Source: Notolepis coatsorum (taxonomy: Eukaryota > Chordata > Actinopteri > Aulopiformes > Paralepididae). From it: DNA of 64,000 nt. Below, in pieces: positions 21,624 through 36,200 of the stretch. Position 1 is the first letter of the stretch. Each line of letters begins with the position of its first letter. The stretch is from the NCBI GenBank assembly GCA_963971535.1, contig OZ020585.1:159348568-159412567 (forward strand), given 5' to 3'. The notes below the pieces were generated by a model. It was not told the DNA's origin. It made no database searches and saw only the letters and a program-made list of their open reading frames with translations. The position numbers and the translations under genes were made by a program.

Positions 21624-24600
21624 TAGTTGTGGTCTTCATTCATAGAGCTAGTCCTAGTCTTCATTCATATAGCTAGTTGTAGTCTTCATTCATAGAGCTA
21701 GTCCTAGTCTTCATTCATAGAGCTAGTCCTAGTCTTAATTCATAGAGCTAGTTGTAGTCTTCATTCATAGAGCTAGTTGTAGTCTTCATTCATAGAGCTA
21801 GTTGTGGTCTTCATTCATAGAGCTAGTTGTAGTCTTCATTCATAGAACCAATCCTAGTCTTCATTCATAGAGATAGTTGTAGTCTTCATTCATAGAGCTA
21901 GTTGTAGTCTTCATTCATAGAGCTAGTCTTGGTCTTCATTCATAGAGCTAGTCCTAATCTGCATTCATAGAGCTAGTCCTAGTCTTCATTCATAGAGCTA
22001 GTTGTAGTCTTCATTCATAGAGCTAGTTGTAGTCTTCATTCATAGATCTAGTTGTAGTCTTCATTCATAGAGCTAGTTGTGGTCTTCATTCATAGTGCTA
22101 GTTATAGTCTTCATTCATAAGGCTAGTTGTAGTCTTCATTCATAGAGCTAGTTGTAGTCTTCATTCATAGAGCTAGTCCTAGTCTTCATTCATAAGGCTA
22201 GTTGTAGTCTTCATTCATAGAGCTAGTTTTAGTCTTCATTCATAGAGCTAGTTGTAGTCTTCATTCATAAGGCTAGTTGTAGTCTTCATTCATAGAGCTA
22301 GTTATAGTCTTCATTCATAGAGCTAGTCCTAGTCTTCATTCATAGAGCTAGTTGTAGTCTTCATTCATAGAGCTAGCTGTGGTCTTCATTCATATAGCTA
22401 GTTATAGTCTTCATTCATAGAGCTAGTCCTAGTCTTCATTCATAGAGCTAGTTATAGTCTTCATTCATAGAGCTAGTTATAGTCTTCATTCATAGAGCTA
22501 GTCCTAGTCTTCATTCATAGAGCTAGTTATAGTCTTCATTCATAGAGCTAGTCCTAGTCTTCATTCATAGAGCTAGTTATAGTCTTCATTCATAGAGCTA
22601 GTTATAGTCTTGATTCATAGAGCTAGTCCTAGTCTTCATTCATAGAGCTAGTTGTAGTCTTCATTCATAGAGCTAGTTGTAGTCTTCATTCATAGAGCTA
22701 GTTGTAGTCTTCATTCATAGAGCTAGTCCTAGTCTTCATTCATAGAGCTAGTCCTAGTCTTCATTCATATAAATAGTCCTAGTCTTCATTCATAGAGCTA
22801 GTTGTAGTCTTCATTCATATAGCTAGTCCTAGTATTCATTCATAGAGCTAGTTGTAGTCTTCATTCATAGAGCTAGTCCTAGTCTTCATTCATAGACCTA
22901 GTCCTAGTCTTCATTCATAGAGCTAGATGTAGTCTTCATTCATAGAGCTAGTTGTAGTCTTCATTCATATAGCTAGTCCTAGTCTTCATTCATAGAGCTA
23001 GTTGTAGTCTTCATTCATAGGGCTAGTTGTAGTCTTCATTCATAGAGCTAGTCTTAGTCTTCATTCATAGAGCTAGTTGTAGTCTTCATATAGCTAGTTG
23101 TAGTCTTCATTCATAGAGCTAGTCCTAGTCTTCATTGATAGAGCTAGTTGTAGTCTTAATTCATAGAGCTAGTACTAGTCTTCATTCATAAAGCTAGTTG
23201 TAGTCTTCATTCATAGAGCTAGTCCTAGTCTTCATTCATAGAGCTAGTTGTAGTATTCATAGAGCTAGTTGTAGTCTTCATAGAGCTAGTTGTAGTTTTC
23301 ATTCATAGAGCTAGTCCTAGTCTTCATTCATAGAGCTAGTTGTAGTCTTCCTTCATAGAGCTAGTTGTAGTCTTCATTTATAGAGCTAGTTGTAGTCTTC
23401 ATTCATAGAGCTAGTGCTAGTCTTCATTCATAGAGCTAGTTGAAGTCTTCATTCATAGAACTAGTTATAGTCTTCATTCATAGAGCTAGTTATAGTCTTC
23501 ATTCACAGAGTTAGTCCTAGTCTTCATTCATAGAGCTAGTTGTAGTCTTCATTCATAAGGCTAGTTGTAGTCTTCATTCATAGAGCTAGTTATAGTCTTC
23601 ATTCATAGAGCTAGTCCTAGTCTTCATTCATAGAGCTAGTTGTAGTCTTCATTCATAGAGCTAGCTGTGGTCTTCATTCATAGAGCTAGTTATAGTCTTC
23701 ATCCATAGAGCTAGTCCTAGTCTTCATTCATAGAGCTAGTTATAGTCTTCATTCATAGAGCTAGATATCGTCTTCATTCATAGAGATAGTCCTAGTCTTC
23801 ATTCATATAGCTAGTTGTAGTCTTCATTCATAGAGCTAGTCCTAGTCTTCATTCATAGAGCTAGTCCTAGTCTTAATTCATAGAGCTAGTTGTAGTCTTC
23901 ATTCATAGAGCTAGTTGTAGTCTTCATTCATAGAGCTAGTTGTGGTCTTCATTCATAGAGCTAGTTGTAGTCTTCATTCATAGAGCTAGTCCTAGTCTTC
24001 ATTCATAGAGATAGTTGTAGTCTTCATTCATAGAGCTAGTTGTAGTCTTCATTCATAGAGCTAGTCTTGGTCTTCATTCATAGAGCTAGTCCTAGTCTGC
24101 ATTCATAGAGCTAGTCCTAGTCTTCATTCATAGAGCTAGTTGTAGTCTTCATTCATAGAGCTAGTTGTAGTCTTCATTCATAGATCTAGTTGTAGTCTTC
24201 ATTCATAGAGCTAGTTGTGGTCTTCATTCATAGTGCTAGTTATAGTCTTCATTCATAAGGCTAGTTGTAGTCTTCATTCATAGAGCTAGTTGTAGTCTTC
24301 ATTCATAGAGCTAGTCCTAGTCTTCATTCATAAGGCTAGTTGTAGTCTTCATTCATAGAGCTAGTTTTAGTCTTCATTCATAGAGCTAGTTGTAGTCTTC
24401 ATTCATAAGGCTAGTTGTAGTCTTCATTCATAGAGCTAGTTATAGTCTTTATTCATAGAGCTAGTCCTAGTCTTCATTCATAGAGCTAGTTGTAGTCTTC
24501 ATTCATAGAGCTAGCTGTGGTCTTCATTCATATAGCTAGTTATAGTCTTCATTCATAGAGCTAGTCCTAGTCTTCATTCATAGAGCTAGTTATAGTCTTC

Positions 24601-26426
24601 ATTCATAGAGCTAGTTATAGTCTTCATTCATAGAGCTAGTCCTAGTCTTCATTCATAGAGCTAGTTATAGTCTTCATTCATAGAGCTAGTCCTAGTCTTC
24701 ATTCATAGAGCTAGTTATAGTCTTCATTCATAGAGCTAGTTATAGTCTTGATTCATAGAGCTAGTCCTAGTCTTCATTCATAGAGCTAGTTGTAGTCTTC
24801 ATTCATAGAGCTAGTTGTAGTCTTCATTCATAGAGCTAGTTGTAGTCTTCATTCATAGAGCTAGTCCTAGTCTTCATTCATAGAGCTAGTCCTAGTCTTC
24901 ATTCATATAAATAGTCCTAGTCTTCATTCATAGAGCTAGTTGTAGTCTTCATTCATAGAACTAGTCCTAGTCTTCATTCATAGACCTAGTCCTAGTCTTC
25001 ATTCATAGAGCTAGTTGTAGTCTTCATTCATAGAGCTAGTTGTAGTCTTCATTCATAGAGCTAGTCCTAGTCTTCATTCATAGAGCTAGTTGTAGTCTTC
25101 ATTCATAGAGCTAGTTGTAGTCTTCATTCATAGAGCTAGTTGTAGTCTTCATTCATAGAGCTAGTTGTAGTCTTCATTCATAGAGCTAGTTGTAGTCTTC
25201 ATTCATAGAGCTAGTCCTAGTCTTCATTCATAGAGCTAGTTGTAGTCTTCATAGAGCTAGTTGTAGTCTTCATTCATAGAGATAGTCCTAGTCTTCATTC
25301 ATAGAGCTAGTTGTAGTCTTCCTTCATAGAGCTAGTTGTAGTCTTCATTTATAGAACTAGTTGTAGTCTTCATTCATAGAGCTAGTGCTAGTCTTCATTC
25401 ATAGAGCTAGTTGTAGTCTTCATTCATATAACTAGTTATAGTCTTCATTCATAGAGCTAGTTATAGTCTTCATTCACAGAGCTAGTCCTAGTCTTCATTC
25501 ATAGAGCTAGTTGTAGTCTTCATTCATAGAGCTAGTTGTAGTCTTCATTCATAAGGCTAGTTGTAGTCTTCATTCATAGAGCTAGTTATAGTCTTCATTC
25601 ATAGAGCTAGTCCTAGTCTTCATTCATAGAGCTAGTTGTAGTCTTCATTCATAGAGCTAGCTGTGGTCTTCATTCATAGAGCTAGTTATAGTCTTCATCC
25701 ATAGAGCTAGTCCTAGTCTTCATTCATAGAGCTAGTTATAGTCTTCATTCATAGAGCTAGATATCGTCTTCATTCATAGAGATAGTCCTAGTCTTCATTC
25801 ATATAGCTAGTTGTAGTCTTCATTCATAGAGCTAGTTGTAGTCTTCATTCATAGAGCTAGTTGTAGTCTTCATTCATAGAGCTAGTCCTAGTCTTCATTC
25901 ATAGAGCTAGTCCTAGTCTTCATTCATATAAATAGTCCTAGTCTTCATTCATAGAGCTAGTTGTAGTCTTCATTCATATAGCTAGTCCTAGTATTCATTC
26001 ATAGAGCTAGTTGTAGTCTTCATTCATAGAGCTAGTCCTAGTCTTCATTCATAGACCTAGTCCTAGTCTTCATTCATAGAGCTAGTTGTAGTCTTCATTC
26101 ATAGAGCTAGCTGTAGTCTTCATTCATAGAGCTAGTCCTAGTCTTCATTCATAGAGCTAGTTGTAGTCTTCATTCATAGAGCTAGTTGTAGTCTTCATTC
26201 ATATAGCTAGTTGTAGTCTTCATTCATAGAGCTAGTTGTAGTCTTCATTCATAGAGCTAGTTGTAGTATTCATTCATAGAGCTAGTCCTAGTCTTCATTC
26301 ATAGAGCTAGTTGTAGTCTTCATAGAGCTAGTTGTAGTCTTCATATAGCTAGTTGTAGTATGCATTCATAGAGCTAGTCCTAGTCTTCATTCATAGAGCT
26401 AGTTGTAGTCTTCATTCATAGAGCTA
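21624..26426. repeat. 25-bp satellite array, block 8
   Basis: 4.8 kb of 25-bp monomers. A distinctive monomer with CATAGAACCAATCCTAG (about 21841) recurs in block 9 near 27156, tying these blocks together. The order of variants around TCTGCATTC (about 21960) is repeated near 24097, so the block contains about two higher-order units with no element between them. Confidence 0.97.
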
Positions 26427-26934
26427 CCGTACTTTTCGCACTATAAGCCGCACCTGACTTTAAGCCGCAACAGCTAAATTGAATGATGTGTACATATATA
26501 AGCCGCACTGGACTATAAGCCGCATGTGTTTTAATGTTTAATTACCATATGTAAGGAGTGGAGCCTGCGGCTTAATTTGACTCAACACGGGAAACCTCAC
26601 CCGGCCCGGACACGGAAAGGATTGACAGATTGATTGCTCTTTCTCGATTCTGTGAGTGGTGGTGCATGGCCGTTCTTATGTTGAGCTTTAAGTTCCCACC
26701 TCTACAGATAATGACTCCCATTGGGACACAATACTGTCAGACAAATAACATTAACTCATTTACTAGTTGTATTAAGTTTAGCAAATAAGGGAACAGATAA
26801 ATAACATTTCAATGCAGTAAAAAAAGCAATATTTCGATTTTCGGGTTTTGTCCACATATAAGCCGCACCGTTATATAAGCCGCAGGGTCGAAAGATGGGG
26901 AAAAAAGCCGCTGCTTATAGTCCGAAAAGTACGG
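26427..26934. mobile_element. 508-bp non-autonomous TIR transposon, copy 7
   Basis: Standard copy with a private TTTACTAGTTG (about 26760) where other copies have TTTACAAGTTG. Flanks and TA boundaries match the other copies. The right flank has GTCTTCTTTCATAG, a local satellite change. Confidence 0.9.
26555..26678 (+). pseudogene. 18S rRNA fragment inside TIR element copy 7
   Basis: The same 124-bp 18S fragment, plus strand. Confidence 0.92.
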
Positions 26935-29716
26935 TAGTTGTGGTCTTCTTTCATAGAGCTAGTCCTAGTCTTCATTCATATAGCTAGTTGTAGTCTTCAT
27001 TCATAGAGCTAGTCCTAGTCTTCATTCATAGAGCTAGTCCTAGTCTTAATTCATAGAGCTAGTTGTAGTCTTCATTCATAGAGCTAGTTGTAGTCTTCAT
27101 TCATAGAGCTAGTTGTGGTCTTCATTCATAGAGCTAGTTGTAGTTTTCATTCATAGAACCAATCCTAGTCTTCATTCATAGAGATAGTTGTAGTCTTCAT
27201 TCATAGAGCTAGTTGTAGTCTTCATTCATAGAGCTAGTCTTGGTCTTCATTCATAGAGCTAGTCCTAGTCTGCATTCATAGAGCTAGTCCTAGTCTTCAT
27301 TCATAGAGCTAGTTGTAGTCTTCATTCATAGAGCTAGTTGTAGTCTTCATTCATAGATCTAGTTGTAGTCTTCATTCATAGAGCTAGTTGTGGTCTTCAT
27401 TCATAGTGCTAGTTATAGTCTTCATTCATAAGGCTAGTTGTAGTCTTCATTCATAGAGCTAGTTGTAGTCTTCATTCATAGAGCTAGTCCTAGTCTTCAT
27501 TCATAAGGCTAGTTGTAGTCTTCATTCATAGAGCTAGTTTTAGTCTTCATTCATAGAGCTAGTTGTAGTCTTCATTCATAAGGCTAGTTGTAGTCTTCAT
27601 TCATAGAGCTAGTTATAGTCTTCATTCATAGAGCTAGTCCTAGTCTTCATTCATAGAGCTAGTTGTAGTCTTCATTCATAGAGCTAGCTGTGGTCTTCAT
27701 TCATATAGCTAGTTATAGTCTTCATTCATAGAGCTAGTCCTAGTCTTCATTCATAGAGCTAGTTATAGTCTTCATTCATAGAGCTAGTCCTAGTCTTCAT
27801 TCATAGAGCTAGTTATAGTCTTCATTCATAGAGCTAGTCCTAGTCTTCATTCATAGAGCTAGTTATAGTCTTCATTCATAGAGCTAGTTATAGTCTTGAT
27901 TCATAGAGCTAGTCCTAGTCTTCATTCATAGAGCTAGTTGTAGTCTTCATTCATAGAGCTAGTTGTAGTCTTCATTCATAGAGCTAGTTGTAGTCTTCAT
28001 TCATAGAGCTAGTCCTAGTCTTCATTCATAGAGCTAGTCCTAGTCTTCATTCATATAAATAGTCCTAGTCTTCATTCATAGAGCTAGTTGTAGTCTTCAT
28101 TCATATAGCTAGTCCTAGTATTCATTCATAGAGCTAGTTGTAGTCTTCATTCATAGAGCTAGTCCTAGTCTTCATTCATAGACCTAGTCCTAGTCTTCAT
28201 TCATAGAGCTAGATGTAGTCTTCATTCATAGAGCTAGTTGTAGTCTTCATTCATAGAGCTAGTCCTAGTCTTCATTCATAGAGCTAGTTGTAGTCTTCAT
28301 TCATAGGGCTAGTTGTAGTCTTCATTCATAGAGCTAGTCTTAGTCTTCATTCATAGAGCTAGTTGTAGTCTTCATATAGCTAGTTGTAGTCTTCATTCAT
28401 AGAGCTAGTCCTAGTCTTCATTGATAGAGCTAGTTGTAGTCTTAATTCATAGAGCTAGTACTAGTCTTCATTCATAAAGCTAGTTGTAGTCTTCATTCAT
28501 AGAGCTAGTCCTAGTCTTCATTCATAGAGCTAGTTGTAGTATTCATAGAGCTAGTTGTAGTCTTCATAGAGCTAGTTGTAGTTTTCATTCATAGAGCTAG
28601 TCCTAGTCTTCATTCATAGAGCTAGTTGTAGTCTTCCTTCATAGAGCTAGTTGTAGTCTTCATTTATAGAGCTAGTTGTAGTCTTCATTCATAGAGCTAG
28701 TGCTAGTCTTCATTCATAGAGCTAGTTGAAGTCTTCATTCATAGAACTAGTTATAGTCTTCATTCATAGAGCTAGTTATAGTCTTCATTCACAGAGTTAG
28801 TCCTAGTCTTCATTCATAGAGCTAGTTGTAGTCTTCATTCATAAGGCTAGTTGTAGTCTTCATTCATAGAGCTAGTTATAGTCTTCATTCATAGAGCTAG
28901 TCCTAGTCTTCATTCATAAGGCTAGTTGTAGTCTTCATTCATAGAGCTAGTTATAGTCTTCATTCATAGAGCTAGTCCTAGTCTTCATTCATAGAGCTAG
29001 TTGTAGTCTTCATTCATAGAGCTAGTTATAGTCTTCATTCATAGAGCTAGATATCGTCTTCATTCATAGAGATAGTCCTAGTCTTCATTCATATAGCTAG
29101 TTGTAGTCTTCATTCATAGAGCTAGTTGTAGTCTTCATTCATAGAGCTAGTTGTAGTCTTCATTCATAGAGCTAGTCCTAGTCTTCATTCATAGAGCTAG
29201 TCCTAGTCTTCATTCATATAAATAGTCCTAGTCTTCATTCATAGAGCTAGTTGTAGTCTTCATTCATATAGCTAGTCCTAGTATTCATTCATAGAGCTAG
29301 TTGTAGTCTTCATTCATAGAGCTAGTCCTAGTCTTCATTCATAGACCTAGTCCTAGTCTTCATTCATAGAGCTAGTTGTAGTCTTCATTCATAGAGCTAG
29401 CTGTAGTCTTCATTCATAGAGCTAGTCCTAGTCTTCATTCATAGAGCTAGTTGTAGTCTTCATTCATAGAGCTAGTTGTAGTCTTCATTCATATAGCTAG
29501 TTGTAGTCTTCATTCATAGAGCTAGTTGTTGTCTTCATTCATAGAGCTAGTTGTAGTATTCATTCATAGAGCTAGTCCTAGTCTTCATTCATAGAGCTAG
29601 TTGTAGTCTTCATAGAGCTAGTTGTAGTCTTCATATAGCTAGTTGTAGTATTCATTCATAGAGCTAGTCCTAGTCTTCATTCATAGAGCTAGTTGTAGTC
29701 TTCATTCATAGAGCTA
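26935..29716. repeat. 25-bp satellite array, block 9
   Basis: 25-bp monomers, sharing the AACCAATCCTAG monomer with block 8 and ending with the same AGATATCG, ATATAAATAG and paired 21-bp monomer sequence as the other element-proximal blocks. Confidence 0.97.
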
Positions 29717-30224
29717 CCGTACTTTTCGCACTATAAGCCGCACCTGACTTTAAGCCGCAACAGCTAAATTGAATGATGTGTACATATATAAGCCGCACTG
29801 GACTATAAGCCGCATGTGTTTTAATGTTTAATTACCATATGTAAGGAGTGGAGCCTGCGGCTTAATTTGACTCAACACGGGAAACCTCACCCGGCCCGGA
29901 CACGGAAAGGATTGACAGATTGATTGCTCTTTCTCGATTCTGTGAGTGGTGGTGCATGGCCGTTCTTATGTTGAGCTTTAAGTTCCCACCTCTACAGATA
30001 ATGACTCCCATTGGGACACAATACTGTCAGACAAATAACATTAACTCATTTACAAGTTGTATTAAGTTTAGCAAATAAGGGAACAGATAAATAACATTTC
30101 AATGCAGTAAAAAAAGCAATATTTCGATTTTCGGGTTTTGTCCACATATAAGCTGCACCGTTATATAAGCCGCAGGGTCGAAAGATGGGGAAAAAAGCCG
30201 CTGCTTATAGTCCGAAAAGTACGG
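29717..30224. mobile_element. 508-bp non-autonomous TIR transposon, copy 8
   Basis: Standard copy. A private change converts one right-hand AAGCCGCA motif to AAGCTGCA (about 30152). Confidence 0.9.
29845..29968 (+). pseudogene. 18S rRNA fragment inside TIR element copy 8
   Basis: The same 124-bp 18S fragment, plus strand. Confidence 0.92.
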
Positions 30225-33200
30225 TAGTTGTGGTCTTCATTCATAGAGCTAGTCCTAGTCTTCATTCATATAGCTAGTTGTAGTCTTCATTCATAGAGCT
30301 AGTCCTAGTCTTCATTCATAGAGCTAGTCCTAGTCTTAATTCATAGAGCTAGTTGTAGTCTTCATTCATAGAGCTAGTTGTAGTCTTCATTCATAGAGCT
30401 AGTTGTGGTCTTCATTCATAGAGCTAGTTGTAGTCTTCATTCATAGAGCTAGTCCTAGTCTTCATTCATAGAGATAGTTGTAGTCTTCATTCATAGAGCT
30501 AGTTGTAGTCTTCATTCATAGAGCTAGTCTTGGTCTTCATTCATAGAGCTAGTTCTAGTCTGCATTCATAGAGCTAGTCCTAGTCTTCATTCATAGAGCT
30601 AGTTGTAGTCTTCATTCATAGAGCTAGTTGTAGTCTTCATTCATAGATCTAGTTGTAGTCTTCATTCATAGAGCTAGTTGTGGTCTTCATTCATAGTGCT
30701 AGTTATAGTCTTCATTCATAAGGCTAGTTGTAGTCTTCATTCATAGAGCTAGTTGTAGTCTTCATTCATAGAGCTAGTCCTAGTCTTCATTCATAAGGCT
30801 AGTTGTAGTCTTCATTCATAGAGCTAGTTGTAGTCTTCATTCATAGAGCTAGTTGTAGTCTTCATTCATAAGGCTAGTTGTAGTCTTCATTCATAGAGCT
30901 AGTTATAGTCTTCATTCATAGAGCTAGTCCTAGTCTTCATTCATAGAGCTAGTTGTAGTCTTCATTCATAGAGCTAGCTGTGGTCTTCATTCATATAGCT
31001 AGTTATAGTCTTCATTCATAGAGCTAGTCCTAGTCTTCATTCATAGAGCTAGTTATAGTCTTCATTCATAGAGCTAGTTATAGTCTTCATTCATAGAGCT
31101 AGTCCTAGTCTTCATTCATAGAGCTAGTTATAGTCTTCATTCATAGAGCTAGTCCTAGTCTTCATTCATAGAGCTAGTTATAGTCTTCATTCATAGAGCT
31201 AGTTATAGTCTTGATTCATAGAGCTAGTCCTAGTCTTCATTCATAGAGCTAGTTGTAGTCTTCATTCATAGAGCTAGTTGTAGTCTTCATTCATAGAGCT
31301 AGTTGTAGTCTTCATTCATAGAGCTAGTCCTAGTCTTCATTCATAGAGCTAGTCCTAGTCTTCATTCATATAAATAGTCCTAGTCTTCATTCATAGAGCT
31401 AGTTGTAGTCTTCATTCATATAGCTAGTCCTAGTATTCATTCATAGAGCTAGTTGTAGTCTTCATTCATAGAGCTAGTCCTAGTCTTCATTCATAGACCT
31501 AGTCCTAGTCTTCATTCATAGAGCTAGATGTAGTCTTCATTCATAGAGCTAGTTGTAGTCTTCATTCATAGAGCTAGTCCTAGTCTTCATTCATAGAGCT
31601 AGTTGTAGTCTTCATTCATAGGGCTAGTTGTAGTCTTCATTCATAGAGCTAGTCTTAGTCTTCATTCATAGAGCTAGTTGTAGTCTTCATATAGCTAGTT
31701 GTAGTCTTCATTCATAGAGCTAGTCCTAGTCTTCATTGATAGAGCTAGTTGTAGTCTTAATTCATAGAGCTAGTACTAGTCTTCATTCATAAAGCTAGTT
31801 GTAGTCTTCATTCATAGAGCTAGTCCTAGTCTTCATTCATAGAGCTAGTTGTAGTATTCATAGAGCTAGTTGTAGTCTTCATAGAGCTAGTTGTAGTCTT
31901 CATTCATAGAGCTAGTCCTAGTCTTCATTCATAGAGCTAGTTGTAGTCTTCCTTCATAGAGCTAGTTGTAGTCTTCATTTATAGAGCTAGTTGTAGTCTT
32001 CATTCATAGAGCTAGTGCTAGTCTTCATTCATAGAGCTAGTTGAAGTCTTCATTCATAGAACTAGTTATAGTCTTCATTCATAGAGCTAGTTATAGTCTT
32101 CATTCACAGAGTTAGTCCTAGTCTTCATTCATAGAGCTAGTTGTAGTCTTCATTCATAGAGCTAGTCCTAGTCTTCATTCATAGAGCTAGTTGTAGTCTT
32201 CATTCATAGAGCTAGTGCTAGTCTTCATTCATAGAGCTAGTTGTAGTCTTCATTCATAGAACTAGTTATAGTCTTCATTCATAGAGCTAGTTATAGTCTT
32301 CATTCACAGAGCTAGTCCTAGTCTTCATTCATAGAGCTAGTTGTAGTCTTCATTCATAGAGCTAGTTGTAGTCTTCATTCATAAGGCTAGTTGCAGTCTT
32401 CATTCATAGAGCTAGTTATAGTCTTCATTCATAGAGCTAGTCCTAGTCTTCATTCATAGAGCTAGTTGTAGTCTTCATTCATAGAGCTAGCTGTGGTCTT
32501 CATTCATATAGCTAGTTATAGTCTTCATTCATAGAGCTAGTCCTAGTCTTCATTCATAGAGCTAGTTATAGTCTTCATTCATAGAGCTAGTTATAGTCTT
32601 CATTCATAGAGCTAGTCCTAGTCTTCATTCATAGAGCTAGTTGTAGTCTTCATTCATAGAGCTAGTTGTAGTCTTCATTCATAGAGCTAGTTGTAGTCTT
32701 CATTCATATAGCTAGTCCTAGTATTCATTCATAGAGCTAGTTGTAGTCTTCATTCATAGAACTAGTCCTAGTCTTCATTCATAGACCTAGTCATAGTCTT
32801 CATTCATAGAGCTAGTTGTAGTCTTCATTCATAGAGCTAGTTGTAGTCTTCATTCATAGAGCTAGTCCTAGTCTTCATTCATAGAGCTAGTTGTAGTCTT
32901 CATTCATAGAGCTAGTTGTAGTCTTCATTCATAGAGCTAGTTGTAGTCTTCATTCATAGAGCTAGTTGTAGTCTTCATTCATAGAGCTAGTTGTAGTCTT
33001 CATTCATAGAGCTAGTCCTAGTCTTCATTCATAGAGCTAGTTGTAGTCTTCATATAGCTAGTTGTAGTCTTCATTCATAGAGCTAGTCCTAGTCTTCATT
33101 GATAGAGCTAGTTGTAGTCTTAATTCATAGAGCTAGTCCTAGTCTTCATTCATAGAGCTAGTTGTAGTCTTCATTCATAGAACTAGTTATAGTCTTCATT

Positions 33201-36200
33201 CATAGAGCTAGTTATAGTCTTCGTTCACAGAGTTAGTCCTAGTCTTCATTCATAGAGCTAGTTGTAGTCTTCATTCATAGAGCTAGTCCTAGTCTTCATT
33301 CATAGAGCTAGTTGTAGTCTTCATTCATAGAGCTAGTGCTAGTCTTCATTCATAGAGCTAGTTGTAGTCTTCATTCATAGAACTAGTTATAGTCTTCATT
33401 CATAGAGCTAGTTATAGTCTTCATTCACAGAGCTAGTCCTAGTCTTCATTCATAGAGCTAGTTGTAGTCTTCATTCATAGAGCTAGTTGTAGTCTTCATT
33501 CATAAGGCTAGTTGCAGTCTTCATTCATAGAGCTAGTTATAGTCTTCATTCATAGAGCTAGTCCTAGTCTTCATTCATAGAGCTAGTTGTAGTCTTCATT
33601 CATAGAGCTAGCTGTGGTCTTCATTCATATAGCTAGTTATAGTCTTCATTCATAGAGCTAGTCCTAGTCTTCATTCATAGAGCTAGTTATAGTCTTCATT
33701 CATAGAGCTAGTTATAGTCTTCATTCATAGAGCTAGTCCTAGTCTTCATTCATAGAGCTAGTTGTAGTCTTCATTCATAGAGCTAGTTGTAGTCTTCATT
33801 CATAGAGCTAGTTGTAGTCTTCATTCATAGAGCTAGTCCTAGTATTCATTCATAGAGCTAGTCCTAGTCTTCATTCATATAAATAATCCTAGTCTTCATT
33901 CATAGAGCTAGTTGTAGTCTTCATTCATATAGCTAGTCCTAGTATTCATTCATAGAGCTAGTTGTAGTCTTCATTCATAGAACTAGTCCTAGTCTTCATT
34001 CATAGACCTAGTCCTAGTCTTCATTCATAGAGCTAGTTGTAGTCTTCATTCATAGAGCTAGTTGTATTCTTCATTCATAGAGCTAGTTGTAGTCTTCATT
34101 CATAGAGCTAGTTGTAGTCTTCATTCATAGAGCTAGTTGTAGTCTTCATTCATAGAGCTAGTCCTAGTCTTCATTCATAGAGCTAGTTGTAGTCTTCATA
34201 TAGCTAGTTGTAGTCTTCATTCATAGAGCTAGTCCTAGTCTTCATTGATAGAGCTAGTTGTAGTCTTAATTCATAGAGCTAGTCCTAGTCTTCATTCATA
34301 GAGCTAGTTGTAGTCTTCATTCATAGAGCTAGTCCTAGTCTTCATTCATAGAGCTAGTTGTAGTCTTCATAGAGCTAGTTGTAGTCTTCATAGAGCTAGT
34401 TGTAGTCTTCATTCATAGAGATAGTCCTAGTCTTCATTCATAGAGCTAGTTGTAGTCTTCCTTCATAGAGCTAGTTGTAGTCTTCATTTATAGAACTAGT
34501 TGTAGTCTTCATTCATAGAGCTAGTGCTAGTCTTCATTCATAGAGCTAGTTGTAGTCTTCATTCATATAACTAGTTATAGTCTTCATTCATAGAGCTAGT
34601 TATAGTCTTCATTCACAGAGCTAGTCCTAGTCTTCATTCATAGAGCTAGTTGTAGTCTTCATTCATAGAGCTAGTTGTAGTCTTCATTCATAAGGCTAGT
34701 TGTAGTCTTCATTCATAGAGCTAGTTATAGTCTTCATTCATAGAGCTAGTCCTAGTCTTCATTCATAGAGCTAGTTGTAGTCTTCATTCATAGAGCTAGC
34801 TGTGGTCTTCATTCATAGAGCTAGTTATAGTCTTCATCCATAGAGCTAGTCCTAGTCTTCATTCATAGAGCTAGTTATAGTCTTCATTCATAGAGCTAGA
34901 TATCGTCTTCATTCATAGAGATAGTCCTAGTCTTCATTCATATAGCTAGTTGTAGTCTTCATTCATAGAGCTAGTTGTAGTCTTCATTCATAGAGCTAGT
35001 TGTAGTCTTCATTCATAGAGCTAGTCCTAGTCTTCATTCATAGAGCTAGTCCTAGTCTTCATTCATATAAATAGTCCTAGTCTTCATTCATAGAGCTAGT
35101 TGTAGTCTTCATTCATATAGCTAGTCCTAGTATTCATTCATAGAGCTAGTTGTAGTCTTCATTCATAGAGCTAGTCCTAGTCTTCATTCATAGACCTAGT
35201 CCTAGTCTTCATTCATAGAGCTAGTTGTAGTCTTCATTCATAGAGCTAGCTGTAGTCTTCATTCATAGAGCTAGTCCTAGTCTTCATTCATAGAGCTAGT
35301 TGTAGTCTTCATTCATAGAGCTAGTTGTAGTCTTCATTCATATAGCTAGTTGTAGTCTTCATTCATAGAGCTAGCTGTAGTCTTCATTCATAGAGCTAGT
35401 TGTAGTATTCATTCATAGAGCTAGTCCTAGTCTTCATTCATAGAGCTAGTTGTAGTCTTCATAGAGCTAGTTGTAGTCTTCATATAGCTAGTTGTAGTCT
35501 TCATTCATAGAGCTAGTCCTAGTCTTCATTGATAGAGCTAGTTGTAGTCTTAATTCATAGAGCTAGTCCTAGTGTTCATTCATAGAGCTAGTTGTAGTCT
35601 TAATTCATAGAGCTAGTCCTAGTCTTCATTCATATAGCTAGTTGTAGTCTTCATTCATAGAGCTAGTCCTAGTCTTCATTCATAGAGCTAGTTGTAGTCT
35701 TCATAGAGCTAGTTGTAGTCTTCATTCATAGAGCTAGTCCTAGTCTTCATTCATAGAGTTAGTTGTAGTCTTCCTTCATAGAGCTAGTTGTAGTCTTCAT
35801 TTATAGAGCTAGTTGTAGTCTTCATTCATAGAGCTAGATATCGTCTTCATTCATAGAGATAGTCCTAGTCTTCATTCATATAGCTAGTTGTAGTCTTCAT
35901 TCATAGAGCTAGTTGTAGTCTTCATTCATAGAGCTAGTTGTAGTCTTCATTCATAGAGCTAGTCCTAGTCTTCATTCATAGAGCTAGTCCTAGTCTTCAT
36001 TCATATAAATAGTCCTAGTCTTCATTCATAGAGCTAGTTGTAGTCTTCATTCATATAGCTAGTCCTAGTATTCATTCATAGAGCTAGTTGTAGTCTTCAT
36101 TCATAGAGCTAGTCCTAGTCTTCATTCATAGACCTAGTCCTAGTCTTCATTCATAGAGCTAGTTGTAGTCTTCATTCATAGAGCTAGCTGTAGTCTTCAT

